Assembly (NCBI GenBank): GCA_028583415.1 | Contig: CM053275.1 | Span: forward strand, 2,277,040 to 2,341,039 | Source of the DNA: Protea cynaroides | Lineage: Eukaryota; Streptophyta; Magnoliopsida; Proteales; Proteaceae | DNA length: 64,000 nucleotides | Direction of reading: 5' to 3' | Part shown: positions 23,348-33,033 of the stretch, piece after piece | How the letters are laid out: each line of letters opens with the position of its first letter | How positions within the stretch are numbered: position 1 is the stretch's first letter | Notes under the pieces: generated by a model | The model's database searches: none | What the model saw: only the letters and a program-made list of their open reading frames with translations | What the model was told of the DNA's origin: nothing | Translations under genes and position numbers: made by a program

Positions 23348-26300
23348 GAGGAGAATTCATTGAAAGATAAGAAGATAATATAGAAGAATACAAGGCACAG
23401 AAATTGTAGTTTTGGAACACTTAAGAACAAGTACACAGACACAGATGCGGCAATCAGGACCAAAAAAGAAAAGGAATGCCAAAAGTTGTCAGTAAACATC
23501 CCACTTGTGCACACAAATGATAGGTCAGGACTCAAAATTTACAGGTTGATATTAAACGATTTTCACCGGACAATATACAGATCATTAGATCAGTCAAATT
23601 CTTTTGCATGGTCAAATCTAATATAACAAAAGGATCTACATATTAGATAGCCCTATCAGGTGTAATTAGGAAAAGAAAGGATCCCTAGTAGGTCCTATCA
23701 AGTGTGTGCATGCCGACCTTTTTGCATGTGTATGAGATGTAAAATGGAGTGTTCAAGTGCATAGTTGTCAAGGCGACAAGGCGATCCAAGGCGTTTGGGG
23801 CCATCCTGGGCGCCTAGGCGCCCAGGCGCCCGCCTAGGCATTGCCTAGGCGACCAAGGCTTCGCATTTTTTTATTTCTAAAATATTAATGTTTAAATATA
23901 TGCAACATTCTACATAAATAATCAACATTTAAGACATAACTTAATTAATATGTGGTGTGGACCCAAGTTTACTAATGTACACTAAGACCTGGGATTGTGT
24001 CTAGAGTTAAGTAAACAATTATTTATGACTAACATTTGTATACTTTTAACGAATTTGATCGGAGCGTAACTCCTTTAATATAGTTCGGTTAAGCAATCTC
24101 GAGTTGCAAAGCTAGCATAATCAGCTTTCCAACAAATCGAGATTGCTTGAATCCAAATTATAATGAAGGAGTTACACTCCGGTCAAACCTTGTTCGAATC
24201 TGGATCTTTGTTTAAAGTCGTCGAATGCAAATTATTTTTTGCATCAAAGCAAAAGATTATTTTGGCGCACTCTTGGTTTTTAGTGTGATTTATTATAATA
24301 AGATTTATAGAATTTTTATATTTAGAAAAAAAAAGCCTAGCATTTAAAAGTTGAAAATCGCCCTCGCCCCAAAAATATGGTTTTGTTCTTGAACAGGGGG
24401 GTTGACTTTTTCATTCCGGAATTTGAATTTTAGACTATTTTTATTGGATTCAAATAGGGGTATTTCTTATTTATGAATAATATCTTAAGTAAATGAAATT
24501 AAAGAAACATTTACTTAAATGATATTAGTCATAAATAAGTCTTCCCGATAAATGTTGTTCTGTGCTCTGGGCAAGTGCTCGCCCGATAAATGTTGTTCTG
24601 TCGGCTGGGCGACCCAAGCGCCCCTAGCGCCCAGGCCTGTACAAACCGCCCGGACGCCTAGCCTAGGCGACGCCTTGACAACTATGTTCAAGTAACAAAA
24701 TAACTAACCAGGTATTCCTTATTCTCTTAAAAGGGGCATAACACGTGATTCTCTCTCTCTCTCTCTCTCTCCCCCCCCCCCCCCAAAACAAAAATAATAA
24801 TAATAAATAAATAAAATAAAGAGAAAAAAAAACCCCTTTCAAAGAAGCTATAGAACTGATCAAACTATTCTCAATAAAAGGGGTTTACTTTTTCAATATC
24901 AGTGACAGTTTAAAAAAAATGATATTTTTGAAGTAAAGTACTCGACGATGAATGGTTTCACAAAGGAATTGCAAAAGCAAACCATAAAACAGATGAAGCC
25001 ATTCAAAATGATAAGCAACATAAGAAAAACAAAATGAAAACCAAAAACAGAAAGAAGAATGTAGAAATTGCTACATACCAATAGTGTCAGTACAACAAGT
25101 ATCACTATGAGAAAAAAAAAATAGAAGAGAAACTTAAGAAGTTGCTCCAGTACAACCACAAAACTTGTAGAAAATTGAAAATTAGCATGTTTCATGGTCT
25201 GTTGAAAACTTAAAGTAAAACAGCAATAAGAAGGAAGAGAACACAGATCCATTGAACAATTAGCAAGCTAACTTGAAGAGACATACTCCTATAACATACT
25301 CAACTGGACTCAAATCCTCTCCAGCGGGGATCCGGTGGCTGGTGTTTATCCACCACGGAAGCCTTTACGCTAATTCATGAATTGAATTAGGGTAAGTCCA
25401 GAGCCCCCGGTCTCCGGTAATAGGTACTCAAACTGAAGTGGATTCTAGCTCGAAGAAAGAAAAGCTTTAAGAGAAGCTGGGAGGCATCAACAAAGAGTGA
25501 AAACCTAAAGGAATGCTTTGAGTCAGCGGTCAGTCTAGTTGTAGGGAAAGTAGAGACTGGAGGCAAGTCGGAAATCAAAGTAGTCCCTGATCGGTCAGTC
25601 GGGAAGTTAAAGCAGTCTCCGTCTGTTAAGAAGAAGAAGAAGAACGGAAGGTTCAGAAGCCCACGAAGCGGTAAGAAAAAGAGAGAAAGACAGTTGGAAG
25701 CTAAATCATCGTCGAAGACAAAGGCTACATGGGGCGACTTTTGAAGAAGGGGTTGATTCGAGAGTATTCACCATGCCCCCCCTTCCCTCATTTGGATCAT
25801 TTGTGTGTGGACAGCCGTGCCATCAACAAGATTAAAATACATCAGGATCTGCGCTGGGTGAACTCCAGCCGCCGGATCCCTGCTGGAGAGGATTTTTTTC
25901 CTACTCAACTTGCATACATGCAAAGAATAGGGTGGGTTAAATGAAGACAATAATGAACAGTATCCCAAATTACACCGAAAAAAAATACAGTTAAATCAGA
26001 GGGGATGGGTTACCAAGAATCACCATAATGACAGCGAAGGATAATCCACTGTTTGACCATACACAGTTTGATCAACAGATACTACAAATACAATACCGAC
26101 AAAAAAAGAAAGAAAAAGAAACTTATCAATGGAACCCGCAGCTAAATGGAACATGAAAACCCTAGCAACTAAACTATCCAGCCGTTTCCCAGTGAAAGTT
26201 TTTCTTTATTCACATAGATTAAACACTTAAGACAACTTTTGTGTACAAAACACAGAATATCAATGAATAATATGTGAAAAATAAAGCCTTAATTTATTAG

Positions 26301-26689
26301 AAATAATAATAAAAGAATAAAAATATGTAACAAACTGGGAAAGGGGATAAACAAGGTCAGATTTTCTTGTTTTTGTCAGACTTAAAGCTTAAATAATAGT
26401 AAAAGAAGAGCAATAAAAATTTTACATTCAAGACCATAAACACAAAGAAACAATATAGGATCGGTAAGAATCAACGGACTATACATTTTATTGAATATAC
26501 AGTACTGATAAAATAAAATTTTGAGGTGGGGGGATGAAGAGTTGCAATAAGCTGAGAACAGTATTAGGCTTCTCAAAGAAAGCACTAAATAGCAGCGGAA
26601 GATCTTTTTCGTACAGAAAGAAATAAGACTGTAGTTGAGATTATTTATTATTACCTCTTCCTCTTCCCCTTCCTCCTCGTCATCATCAT

Positions 26690-26720
<31 letters not shown>

Positions 26721-27071
26721 ATCATCGTCGTCGTCATCTTCATCATCATCATCATCATCATCATCGTCATCGTCATCTACGGAGCGAACTTGGGAAGCAG
26801 CAGGGCGTGGAATCTCCTCAACCTCGTCATCGTCGCTATTTTCATCGTATTCCTCATCATCGTCCTCATCCTCATCGCCATCATCTCCATCCTCCTGCTC
26901 ATGTAATGCACCGTTTTTCTCTTCGACCGTATCATCGCCTTCATCCTCAGCCTCACCCTCACCGTCTTCGTGAACACCTCCGCCATTACTATCATGGAGT
27001 TTGCCATTCAAAACCCTGATTTCCTTCTCTTTCTCGAATTCGCCTTCTTCATCCATGATCTTCATCTTCAT
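16886..27071 (-). CDS. Small acidic plant protein, 'VHS3-like' family (two exons, 9.5 kb intron)
   Basis: Exon 1 is 26655-27071 (139 codons) and exon 2 is 16886-17125 (79 codons plus stop), joined in phase 0 across GTAATA...CATAG, giving 218 residues. The N-terminus reads MDEEGEFEKEKEIRVLNGKL; then come acidic blocks including a pure Asp/Glu tract of about 50 residues. Exon 2 carries the conserved TEYLVRPVGHAEDEEDASDF and a KRKR-containing basic tail ending PSSKR. I recognise this as the plant family often auto-named phosphopantothenoylcysteine decarboxylase subunit VHS3-like; that name comes from acidic-tract similarity and should not be read as an enzyme. Its function is unknown; a histone-chaperone-like role would be speculation. 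ATGs at 27071, 27065 and 27056 are all in frame, so the exact start is uncertain. The intron holds the large inverted repeat and several transposons; extra small exons there cannot be excluded. Confidence 0.82.
17873..18175 (+). mobile_element. Possible L1-type LINE 3' end remnant
   Basis: Plus-strand sequence ends in a T-rich block, then CTCTAATAAAGCGATCTAAG, similar to the 3' ends of plant L1-type LINEs (CTTTTTCTCTAATAAA). No reverse-transcriptase sequence is present, so this would be a heavily 5'-truncated copy. The call rests on remembered 3'-end style only. Confidence 0.3.
19342..19398. repeat. 19-bp unit x 3 in the left-arm pseudogene
   Basis: TAACAAGATTATCAATCTT occurs three times in a row (third copy with one change). 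The right arm has one copy, so two were added here. They shift the frame and create a stop. Confidence 0.92.
19855..20596. mobile_element. hAT element with CATAGTTGTC ends, inserted in the left arm
   Basis: It begins CATAGTTGTCAAAGCGCCAA and ends GCAACTATG, and is flanked by a perfect 8-bp TSD TTTTTATC (19847-19854 and 20597-20604). The subterminal regions are rich in AAGGCG/GCCTAGGCG words, as in the related element at 23761-24686. Removing the element restores reading continuity of the pseudogene it interrupts (GYDKKVGFKD). No transposase; a second hAT is nested inside. Confidence 0.92.
19893..20479. mobile_element. Nested hAT element with CATAGTTAGTAA ends
   Basis: Termini CATAGTTAGTAA and TTACTAACTATG are perfect 12-bp inverted repeats. 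The TSD GGCCTGAC is perfect (19885-19892 and 20480-20487). The interior is AT-rich with repeated ATACGTATTA-like words near both ends and no coding capacity. It sits within the element at 19855-20596. Confidence 0.95.
20798..21640 (+). pseudogene. PHD-finger/GNAT (IDM1-like) pseudogene, right arm
   Basis: Plus-strand copy of the same gene portion. VKLKDIVFNPQKRMRYNNSP is followed by a 1-bp deletion (CTCAAATGAC here, CTCAAAGTGAC in the other arm) that throws the PHD finger out of frame. In the shifted frame it keeps a better PHD finger: CDSC, then YLDC, then CPSC. A long open stretch follows (20958-21437: LENVPTGNWFCPSC...GSCQSHYFCSQ...AIMHACFDPIMDP). The GNAT part near 21540 has lost about 38 bp compared with the left arm, between GTGTCATC and GAGGTGG, removing the helix after the acetyl-CoA loop. 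Non-functional as a protein gene. Confidence 0.82.
22615..22920. repeat. Dispersed repeat family, copy A
   Basis: Holds in order AGGTCC, AAATTTTAGCCTAAACAGAG, GGGCAAAACAGAGCTTTGAA, AATTTGACATG, TATCCAACATTTAGAATTGC and AATGGCACAA. The same order of similar words is found at about 54900-55215, and parts of it at 51440-51740 and 30270-30420. Probably an unclassified mobile element; ends not defined. Confidence 0.5.
23308..23345. repeat. (AC)n microsatellite
   Basis: About 18 uninterrupted AC units in the long intron of the acidic-protein gene. Confidence 0.95.
23761..24686. mobile_element. hAT element with CATAGTTGTCAAGGCG ends
   Basis: The left end CATAGTTGTCAAGGCG and the right end CGCCTTGACAACTATG are perfect 16-bp inverted repeats. 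The flanks read TTCAAGTG (23753-23760) and TTCAAGTA (24687-24694), an 8-bp TSD with one mismatch. Subterminal regions hold many GCCTAGGCG/GGCGCCC words. The middle is AT-rich and non-coding. Same family as the element at 19855. Confidence 0.92.
25306..25901. mobile_element. Pack-MULE-like Mutator element with a captured gypsy RT scrap
   Basis: Inverted ends: left GGACTCAAATCCTCTCCAGC, right complement GGAAAAAAATCCTCTCCAGC, extending inwards through GGGATCCGG(T/C)GGCTGG. A perfect 9-bp TSD TACTCAACT lies at 25297-25305 and 25902-25910, the Mutator size. The interior plus-strand frame near 25729-25840 encodes LLKKGLIREYSPC and, after a deletion, CVDSRAINKIKI, which match the conserved Ty3/gypsy reverse-transcriptase start with the middle missing. 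Other interior sequence (25380-25700) is GA-rich and unidentified. No MULE transposase. Confidence 0.87.
26666..26785. repeat. GAT/GAC trinucleotide repeat coding for poly-Asp
   Basis: On the minus strand about 35 GAT/GAC codons with a few GAA lie near the exon 1 donor of the acidic-protein gene. This is an in-frame coding microsatellite, likely length-variable. Confidence 0.85.
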
Positions 27072-29036
27072 AGTTTTGTTTTTTCCGCAAATTACCCACT
27101 TAAAAATGAAGAAAAATAAATTAAAAATCGAAATTCAGGAAAAACGGGGGCGGGAAGAGATGAAACCGAATAGGAAAAAGGAATCTCTCCGAGTAGCTCT
27201 GCAACCATGATCTCAACCGTTGAATGCGAATTGTCACGGATCACTGACGTGGTAACAAACGGACGGCTGATGAGTGCTCTTCCGATAAGACTCTGTGTTT
27301 ATGTATTATGAAGCTTTGCGGCGCTTGATATTTCTTCTCTTATGTGTCTTGTGGAAATGAAACACCCTAGGGTTAAGGCTCGTCTTGCAAGATGGGTCGG
27401 ATTGTAGGGTTAAAGTCGCTTTTGGGTCGGTGTATCCGGCTGAAATCTCTAACCCGAATGACAGCGACCTTCTACCCTTCTGAAGATTAGTTATAATTAC
27501 ATCCGGCTCCTCCCCACCCGAAATATCACATCCGCAGGTCCGCTTTAAATAGATAGAGCTGGGTTAAAGAGAACCCATGCCATCACATACATATGGTGGT
27601 TAAATTGGGCCCAATTTTATGGGCATTTTTCAATTATCTATATCTGCATGATTTATCAATGATTCTCTTTTAATTTCTTGTTTAGAAAGTGTTGAATTTT
27701 CAAGAACCTTGATTATTAGTTATTTAATTTTTTTATTAATAGAAGGATATCTATTTGGATTGGATAGGTTGTATTCTGAATTACCCTAATTTGGATCCCA
27801 ATACCCATAAACATGCGAATCGAACAATCCAAATTCTTTTATCGTTAATTAAATTCGTAGGTGATTTGACCTAGTTATATCGAGTAGCAACCAAAGCCGC
27901 ATTAAGGGCATTTATCATAATACATGGATGGATGGGATTTTACAAAAATATCATTTGTTTTTTTTTATTTATTCCTATATAAGAAAAACCTTGCATAGTG
28001 CTGCAAAACTATCGAACATTGCCTGCCAAACTAGCAGTCCATGTGGCTAAAAAATGATAAACATTATTGAGATTACATCTTGAGACTAGTGTGAAATGAG
28101 ATATATATTTAAATGGGATCCTATTACATCTTAAGCCTTTAAAAGAAAGGTTCCCTCTTAAGGCAGGTGTCCAAAGGCTCCCAGGTGCCTTTAACTCACA
28201 CGTGTGTCGAGCTGAGCAATCTAGGTCATGGGTATGTATGTGGATGGAGACACGTACTTATACGTATGATCTGAGCCCTTGTCCCTTGATCCAAGCATCC
28301 TTTGGATAAGATGAATCTTAGCCGTCTTTATGAAAGATGCACCCTTTGGCTGTGCCATTGGGATAGACACCGATCCTCTATAAATAGAAGAGGCTACTGG
28401 AGTTCAAAATACATTGACTGAATTCTCTCTCTCTCTCTCTCTCTCCAACTCTTTCTCTCTGTTTGATCAATGTTCATCATCCTTTTGTTTTTGAACTATT
28501 GATCTCATATGTCGATCTTCTGTAACGAAGTCCCTTTTGAGTGCACATAGCTGTGAGGGTTTCAAAGGCTATATTAATCTTGGAGATTGAATTAGGGGAC
28601 CCTTTACACTATAAGAGGTGAATACAATCTTAAGAATAATGACTTGTGACGCTATTTAGTCCTATCCTTAATTCGGTTCTTCAATCTGTTAGTGTTCAAA
28701 AATTTTTATGTGTTAGCATGAATATTGTTAGTATGTACAATGTGTTAAGACTTGAAATTGTTTATTGCTTTTTTTTTTTCTTTTTTTTTTTTACTTTATT
28801 ACTGTTTTTTATTACAAAAACAGAACCTCAACGAGGCTAAACAATACACACCTAAACAATACATAGAAGGGTGTTTAGGAGCTCTCTATATAACCCTGTG
28901 ATCTGCATTAATATTGCTTACAATTACATATATATGAATCAGACGATAGAGGACACTTAAAGTGGTCCTACACGATTAAAGTGGTCCTACACGTAGGCTT
29001 TCTTTGAAAGCCCTTGATGGTTGTAGGTCCCACATC
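27072..29036. other. Intergenic: acidic-gene promoter side and an LTR-like block
   Basis: 27072-27500 is the upstream region of the acidic-protein gene (minus strand). From about 28130 to 28600 there is an LTR-like block (listed). The segment 28900-29036 adjoins the GPAT stop codon and is probably its 3' UTR. Confidence 0.4.
28130..28600 (+). mobile_element. Possible solo LTR or LTR fragment
   Basis: Plus-strand block with CTCTATAAATAGAAGAGG (TATA box) near 28378, then a CT-rich leader and downstream sequence ending in CTGTAACGAAGTC, the layout of an LTR U3-R-U5. No second copy, TG/CA ends or TSD could be fixed. Confidence 0.3.
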
Positions 29037-30987
29037 TCATCCACGGCTCCCAGAAAGTGGGGTGGTTACCGGGTTGAGAAGGCATCCACCATCGTTACCA
29101 GCCAATATCAGATATTTGTCCTTCCTAGTAAGCTTGGTACACTCGAACCCCAACACTCGACCCAGTTCCTTTTGTACATGATTGGCAACATTAAACCTTG
29201 ATTCAGCACCATCAACATTACACGTAGACGACCCAGATACCTTTTGGAGCAACTGGACTTGGTAACTGCTATGTGGGTTCATCAGGAAGAAGAGTGGGTC
29301 CAAGAATTTGAGCCCACCAGCTGTGGTCCCATAGAACATGGTGACATGCACATTCATGGCTACTGGAACTATCTCATTACTCATCTCTGCAAATAAGGGA
29401 CTGAACCTCAGAAGATAGGGTTCCCTACAGGTGGTCCCTTCCGGGCACACCACAAGATCTCCTTCCTTCAGCAGCTTCTTCATCATCTTTGCATCTTCAT
29501 CTCTATCTCTTGTTAATCGAACGGTTCTGATTGGCGCCAATATCTCCGACATTCTACTCAAGCTATATGTGACAGCAGTGAGAGGTTTGTTGATTGCAGC
29601 TGAAAGGTATAATGGGTCCAGGAGAGTTCTGTGGTTGCACACGTAGAGAAAGCCTTGATTGGATGTAGCTGCCGAAATAATGGGATTGGGAGATGAATTA
29701 GGTGTGGTCAGTTGCATTCTCATCCCTGTGCAGCTTAGAATTGGGATCACCAACTTGTAGGGCAATAGCAACGCAATGAGGGCTCTGATGATAGCAAGGA
29801 AGAAGCCAAACGGGACCCAAATGAACATGGCTAGCGTGGCAAGTGGGGTGGGCCTGAAAGCCAATCTGCCATCGTGGAAGATTAGCGGTTTAGGGTACCT
29901 TACCTTTGGTAGCTCATGCCAGTTCCTCTTCTCTGTTTCACTCACCAAGTAGACATTCTGCTTGGAAATAGTATAGAGTAAATACCATCGCTCAATATGT
30001 TTATAAATAGACGGGTAAGTTATTAATAAGAATGCTTGTCAGGATGGTCCAAGTTTCTGCCAGTTGGCAGATTGGATCGAGGGTCAAAATATTGTGGATA
30101 AATAGACATCAAAGCTATTGGTCCATGGGTTGACTTTCAGTCCAAATAAAAAATTTTAAGTAATAAAATAAAACTCTGAAAATCTAAGGACAGCAAGATT
30201 GATGGTTGCTGCATGGACATGCATGGACAGATGTAAATCACTATATAAGAGGGTACTTGATTGAATTAATTATTAAGTCCTGAAATTTGATATGTAGTAA
30301 ATTTATTCTTAAATTTTTATATATCCAATAGTTAGAATTGCCACATCATCGCATTATACGGTAAAAAATTGATGAACCACCCTTATCAGCTTGTTTGGAC
30401 AAACTATATCGTAATGAATATTTGCCAATGAAAAATAATATTCCTGTTGAAATTATATGTAAACAACTCTCTCTTGTTGATATCAAAAATATTTTTGATT
30501 TTTTTCATCCCTCCACTGGGATCAAAAATATTTTTTCATTTTATTGAAAGTTTTTCATAAAACCTACCAATTTTCCACCAATTGATCCTGTCAGGATCAA
30601 CTCGAAGATTAGTATCGTCGTTGTTGGCGGAGACTATCGAAGAAAGTTTCCTCTTCTTTCTTCCGTTGAAGTCGGGCTTACCATTTGGGGGTTTAAGGTC
30701 AGTTAACTGAGAGAGGGTAAAAAGGTCTTTCAACTTATCTGTTAGTATATTATTGTCCAATTAAAATTTGTTTTTAGATGACATCAACAACTAATGAGAT
30801 TGGTTAAACGGAGTGGATTTATTTGATTAACGATGGTAAATGTTTGGGTGGTAGTTGATATTTTTTGAAAACTATAGGTGGTAGGTGATGTTTCAAAACT
30901 ATTATAGGGGGGGTAGTTAATTTTTTTTCTAAAATATATTATGCAGTCTAGTAAAATAAGATTTTTCACGTTTTGTTACAACTTAAA

Positions 30988-31038
<51 letters not shown>

Positions 31039-32357
31039 TATAAAAAAAAATTATAATGAAACAAACAGGCCTAAATAAAAATTAAAAAGTATTTAAGAAG
31101 ATTTTCTAAAAGTTGGAAATGCAATATTGTGTTCTTCAGATAGTTGTCCCAATATTAAAAGCAGTATTAAAACTTGAAGAAACAAGTTAATTATGAAAAC
31201 TACTTCATTTCCGGGAAAACACTGGAGCGCCAAACACAACAAAAAATTATTCATGTCTCTGTCTATACTAGCTGCATAAGTTTTATATATATGGGAGATA
31301 TATGGAATCGGTTCGTGTCGGTTGGATGGCTGGGAATCATTCTGAACTTGAGACTTGCCAGTGTCGATTGGATGGCTGACACCTGACACTCCAGTCGATC
31401 CAACAGTTCGAGAGTTAATGAGTTTATTTTTTTTATTTTTCTTTACAATAACTCTCGAACCGTTGGATCAACTGGAGTGTCAACCGACACTGGCAAGTCT
31501 CAAGTTCACGAGCTGAATCCGGAGATATATATGGAAGAGCAGATAGCTACATGGATGTCACTTGTCACTCATGAATGATGAATGTACCATTTGTACTCTC
31601 TAAGAATTTAATAACTCACCTTGCAATGAGAGAATAACTTGTGATGATTATCATGACATTTGTTGTTGAAGCTGCCTAGGACCACAACATTACATTTAGA
31701 GTCACAGCTCATTTTGTTATGGTTTTCAAGAACCTCCATAACCTTAGCATCAATCATCTTTTTTTCCTCCATTAAACCTACACAGTATCCATGGAACACC
31801 TTCAATTCTCTCCCCACAACACAGTCAACCTCCAAATAGTCTTTCAAGAAGTCCTCAACCATCAACGTGGGCAAACAACTAATACCCACCTTTCTCCCAA
31901 ATCTCATCATCACCTCAAAACTTTCAAGCCCCACATCCTCCAAGAAGAACTTGGGCAACACAGCTCTCCCAGCTCTACAGTTCTCTCTCTTAATCCCCAG
32001 AAAGCAAACCATAACCATGAAGTTCAGACTCATCTCTTCACTAAGCATGCAGCAGATGAAGGGATACAAGAGTAAAAGAACTAGTGCCCTCAAAAGCCCT
32101 CCAGCTTCAAAAGCCACAAGCATGAAGTAAGGAAACAAAGATGAAGATCTTAACAAAGCTCCCTCTACATCAAAGATTATGGTTTGGTTTGAAGGCTCAT
32201 CTGACGATCTGTTACAGGCAAGAGAAGGGAATCTCTGGAATTTCGAAGAACTGACTTTTCTGTGGAGAGATCTTGGGTTGCTCAGTTTTTTTGGGAGAAT
32301 TAGAAAGAAGGAGAGGAGAAGAGCTTTGAAGGAAGAGTAGAAAGCCTTGCTACCCAT
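29037..32357 (-). CDS. Glycerol-3-phosphate acyltransferase, GPAT2/GPAT3-like
   Basis: Acyl-CoA:glycerol-3-phosphate acyltransferase of the land-plant family with an N-terminal HAD-like domain. Exon 1 is 31620-32357 (246 codons) and exon 2 is 29037-29957, joined in phase 0 (GCAAG/GTGAG...CAG/AATGTC), giving 552 residues, the usual size. The HAD-like domain starts near residue 60 (IIFDVEGALLRSSSLFPYFM); the second Asp of the DxD motif is Glu, as I recall for GPAT2/3, which argues against phosphatase activity. Hydrophobic segments lie near residues 90-120 and 285-310. The acyltransferase domain keeps NHRTLLDP (NHx4D, block I), VRLTRDR (II), VCPEGTTCREPYLLRF (III) and VPVAMNVHVTMFYGTTA (IV), then the family end GFECTKLTRKDKYLILAGNDG. 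The 1.66-kb intron carries a fold-back MITE and an (AT)n run. Confidence 0.94.
30270..30420. repeat. Dispersed repeat family, fragment in the GPAT intron
   Basis: CTGAAATTTGATATG, then TATATCCAATAGTTAGAATT, then GCCACATCATCGC, in the order seen at 22790-22860 and 55080-55150. A partial, diverged copy. Confidence 0.4.
30991..31035. repeat. (AT)n microsatellite in the GPAT intron
   Basis: About 22 uninterrupted AT units. Similar AT runs lie at 43349-43393 and 49019-49076. Confidence 0.95.
31304..31520. mobile_element. Fold-back MULE-type MITE in the GPAT intron
   Basis: Ends GGAATCGGTTCGTG (left) and CACGAGCTGAATCC (right) are imperfect inverted repeats. Longer inner arms also pair: GAACTTGAGACTTGCCAGTG with CACTGGCAAGTCTCAAGTTC, and GACACTCCAGT with ACTGGAGTGTC. 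A perfect 10-bp direct repeat GGAGATATAT flanks it (31294-31303 and 31521-31530). Its GTTGGATGGCTGACA words link it to the copy at 32627. Confidence 0.85.
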
Positions 32358-32426
32358 ATCAGACTTTCAGTTTGTGAAGACTTCAAACGTATTTGGATTA
32401 TGGGAGAGCATTAACCTCTTCTCCTC

Positions 32427-32433
32427 ATTTATA
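32427..32433 (-). promoter_or_regulatory. TATA box of the GPAT gene
   Basis: TATAAAT on the minus strand, about 70 bp upstream of the start codon at 32357. Position and sequence fit a plant core promoter with a short leader. Confidence 0.5.
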
Positions 32434-32626
32434 GAAGAACACTTATCAAAACACCCCTCACTTTCCTCAGTTATAACGAAAATGGTATTTATTTTTTTGG
32501 CCCTTTGACTTGTGTGTATTGAAAACTTGAAAGTGAAAAATGAATATTAAAATTAGCTGGCGCTTTTTGACGGCATTCCTCAAGATTTGGTATGAGTATT
32601 TTTTAAACCTATAATCTATAATCTTG

Positions 32627-32868
32627 GGATCCAAATCGTCTCCTCCCTGTACTTCAGGAGGATGGAGATATCCTCGTTGGATGGCTGACACGTGATTTTC
32701 GAAAAAATTTAAACCCCATGTCCAAGCTGACACCCCCTATCGGTTCGGCTTGTCGACTAGGTATAGATTAGGATGTGGGGCTCGAATTTTCCAAAGAGTC
32801 ACGTGTCGACCATCCAACGGGGGCGTCTCTCTCCTCTCTGATGTATAGGGAGGAGACGAATTGAATCC
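32627..32868. mobile_element. Fold-back MULE-type MITE just upstream of GPAT
   Basis: The left end GGATCCAAATCGTCTCCTCC and the complement of the right end, GGATTCAATTCGTCTCCTCC, are inverted with few mismatches. A perfect 9-bp TSD ATAATCTTG flanks it (32618-32626 and 32869-32877). Inner arms pair CGTTGGATGGCTGACACGTG with CACGTGTCGACCATCCAACG. It lies about 200 bp upstream of the GPAT TATA box, so it may affect that promoter. Confidence 0.93.
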
Positions 32869-33033
32869 ATAATCTTGTCTTCTTTCTAGTTTTACTAGGA
32901 TGAGTGTCAACCGTGACGGCATGCCGGACCTTCATTTGGCGTGCATATTGACACATGGATATGCATGCCAGGGAAAAGCCAGCCATGAGATCACAACTGA
33001 CATGACTGGGCGACTAAGATGATTTGGGTTCAG

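Larger units (their letters stand above)
22261..23760. other. Intronic sequence with a dispersed repeat and microsatellites
   Basis: No coding signal. It holds a dispersed repeat at about 22615-22920, an (AG)n run near 23220 and an (AC)n run at 23308-23345. Confidence 0.4.
17126..26654 (-). other. 9.5-kb intron of the acidic-protein gene
   Basis: Bounded by donor GTAATA (from 26654) and acceptor ATAG (17126). It contains a possible LINE 3' remnant, the PHD/GNAT inverted repeat, two nested hATs, another hAT, a Pack-MULE-like element and microsatellites. The phase-0 junction between the outer exons supports a single intron. Confidence 0.65.

Noticed and set aside
25729..25944. Stand-alone retroviral-type RT gene
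   Set aside because: Only two short conserved words remain with the middle missing, and the whole lies inside MULE termini; treated as captured sequence.
26635..26973. Plus-strand poly-serine frame
   Set aside because: Antisense shadow of the acidic exon (GAT/GAC repeats read as TCA/TCG).
27997..28075. tRNA-like short stretch
   Set aside because: No cloverleaf, T-loop or anticodon arrangement could be drawn. No tRNA gene was recognised anywhere in the window.
30536..30760. Frame with GRKKRKLSSIVSANNDD in the GPAT intron
   Set aside because: Short, unsupported by any recognised family, and adjacent to a repeat fragment; not called as a gene.
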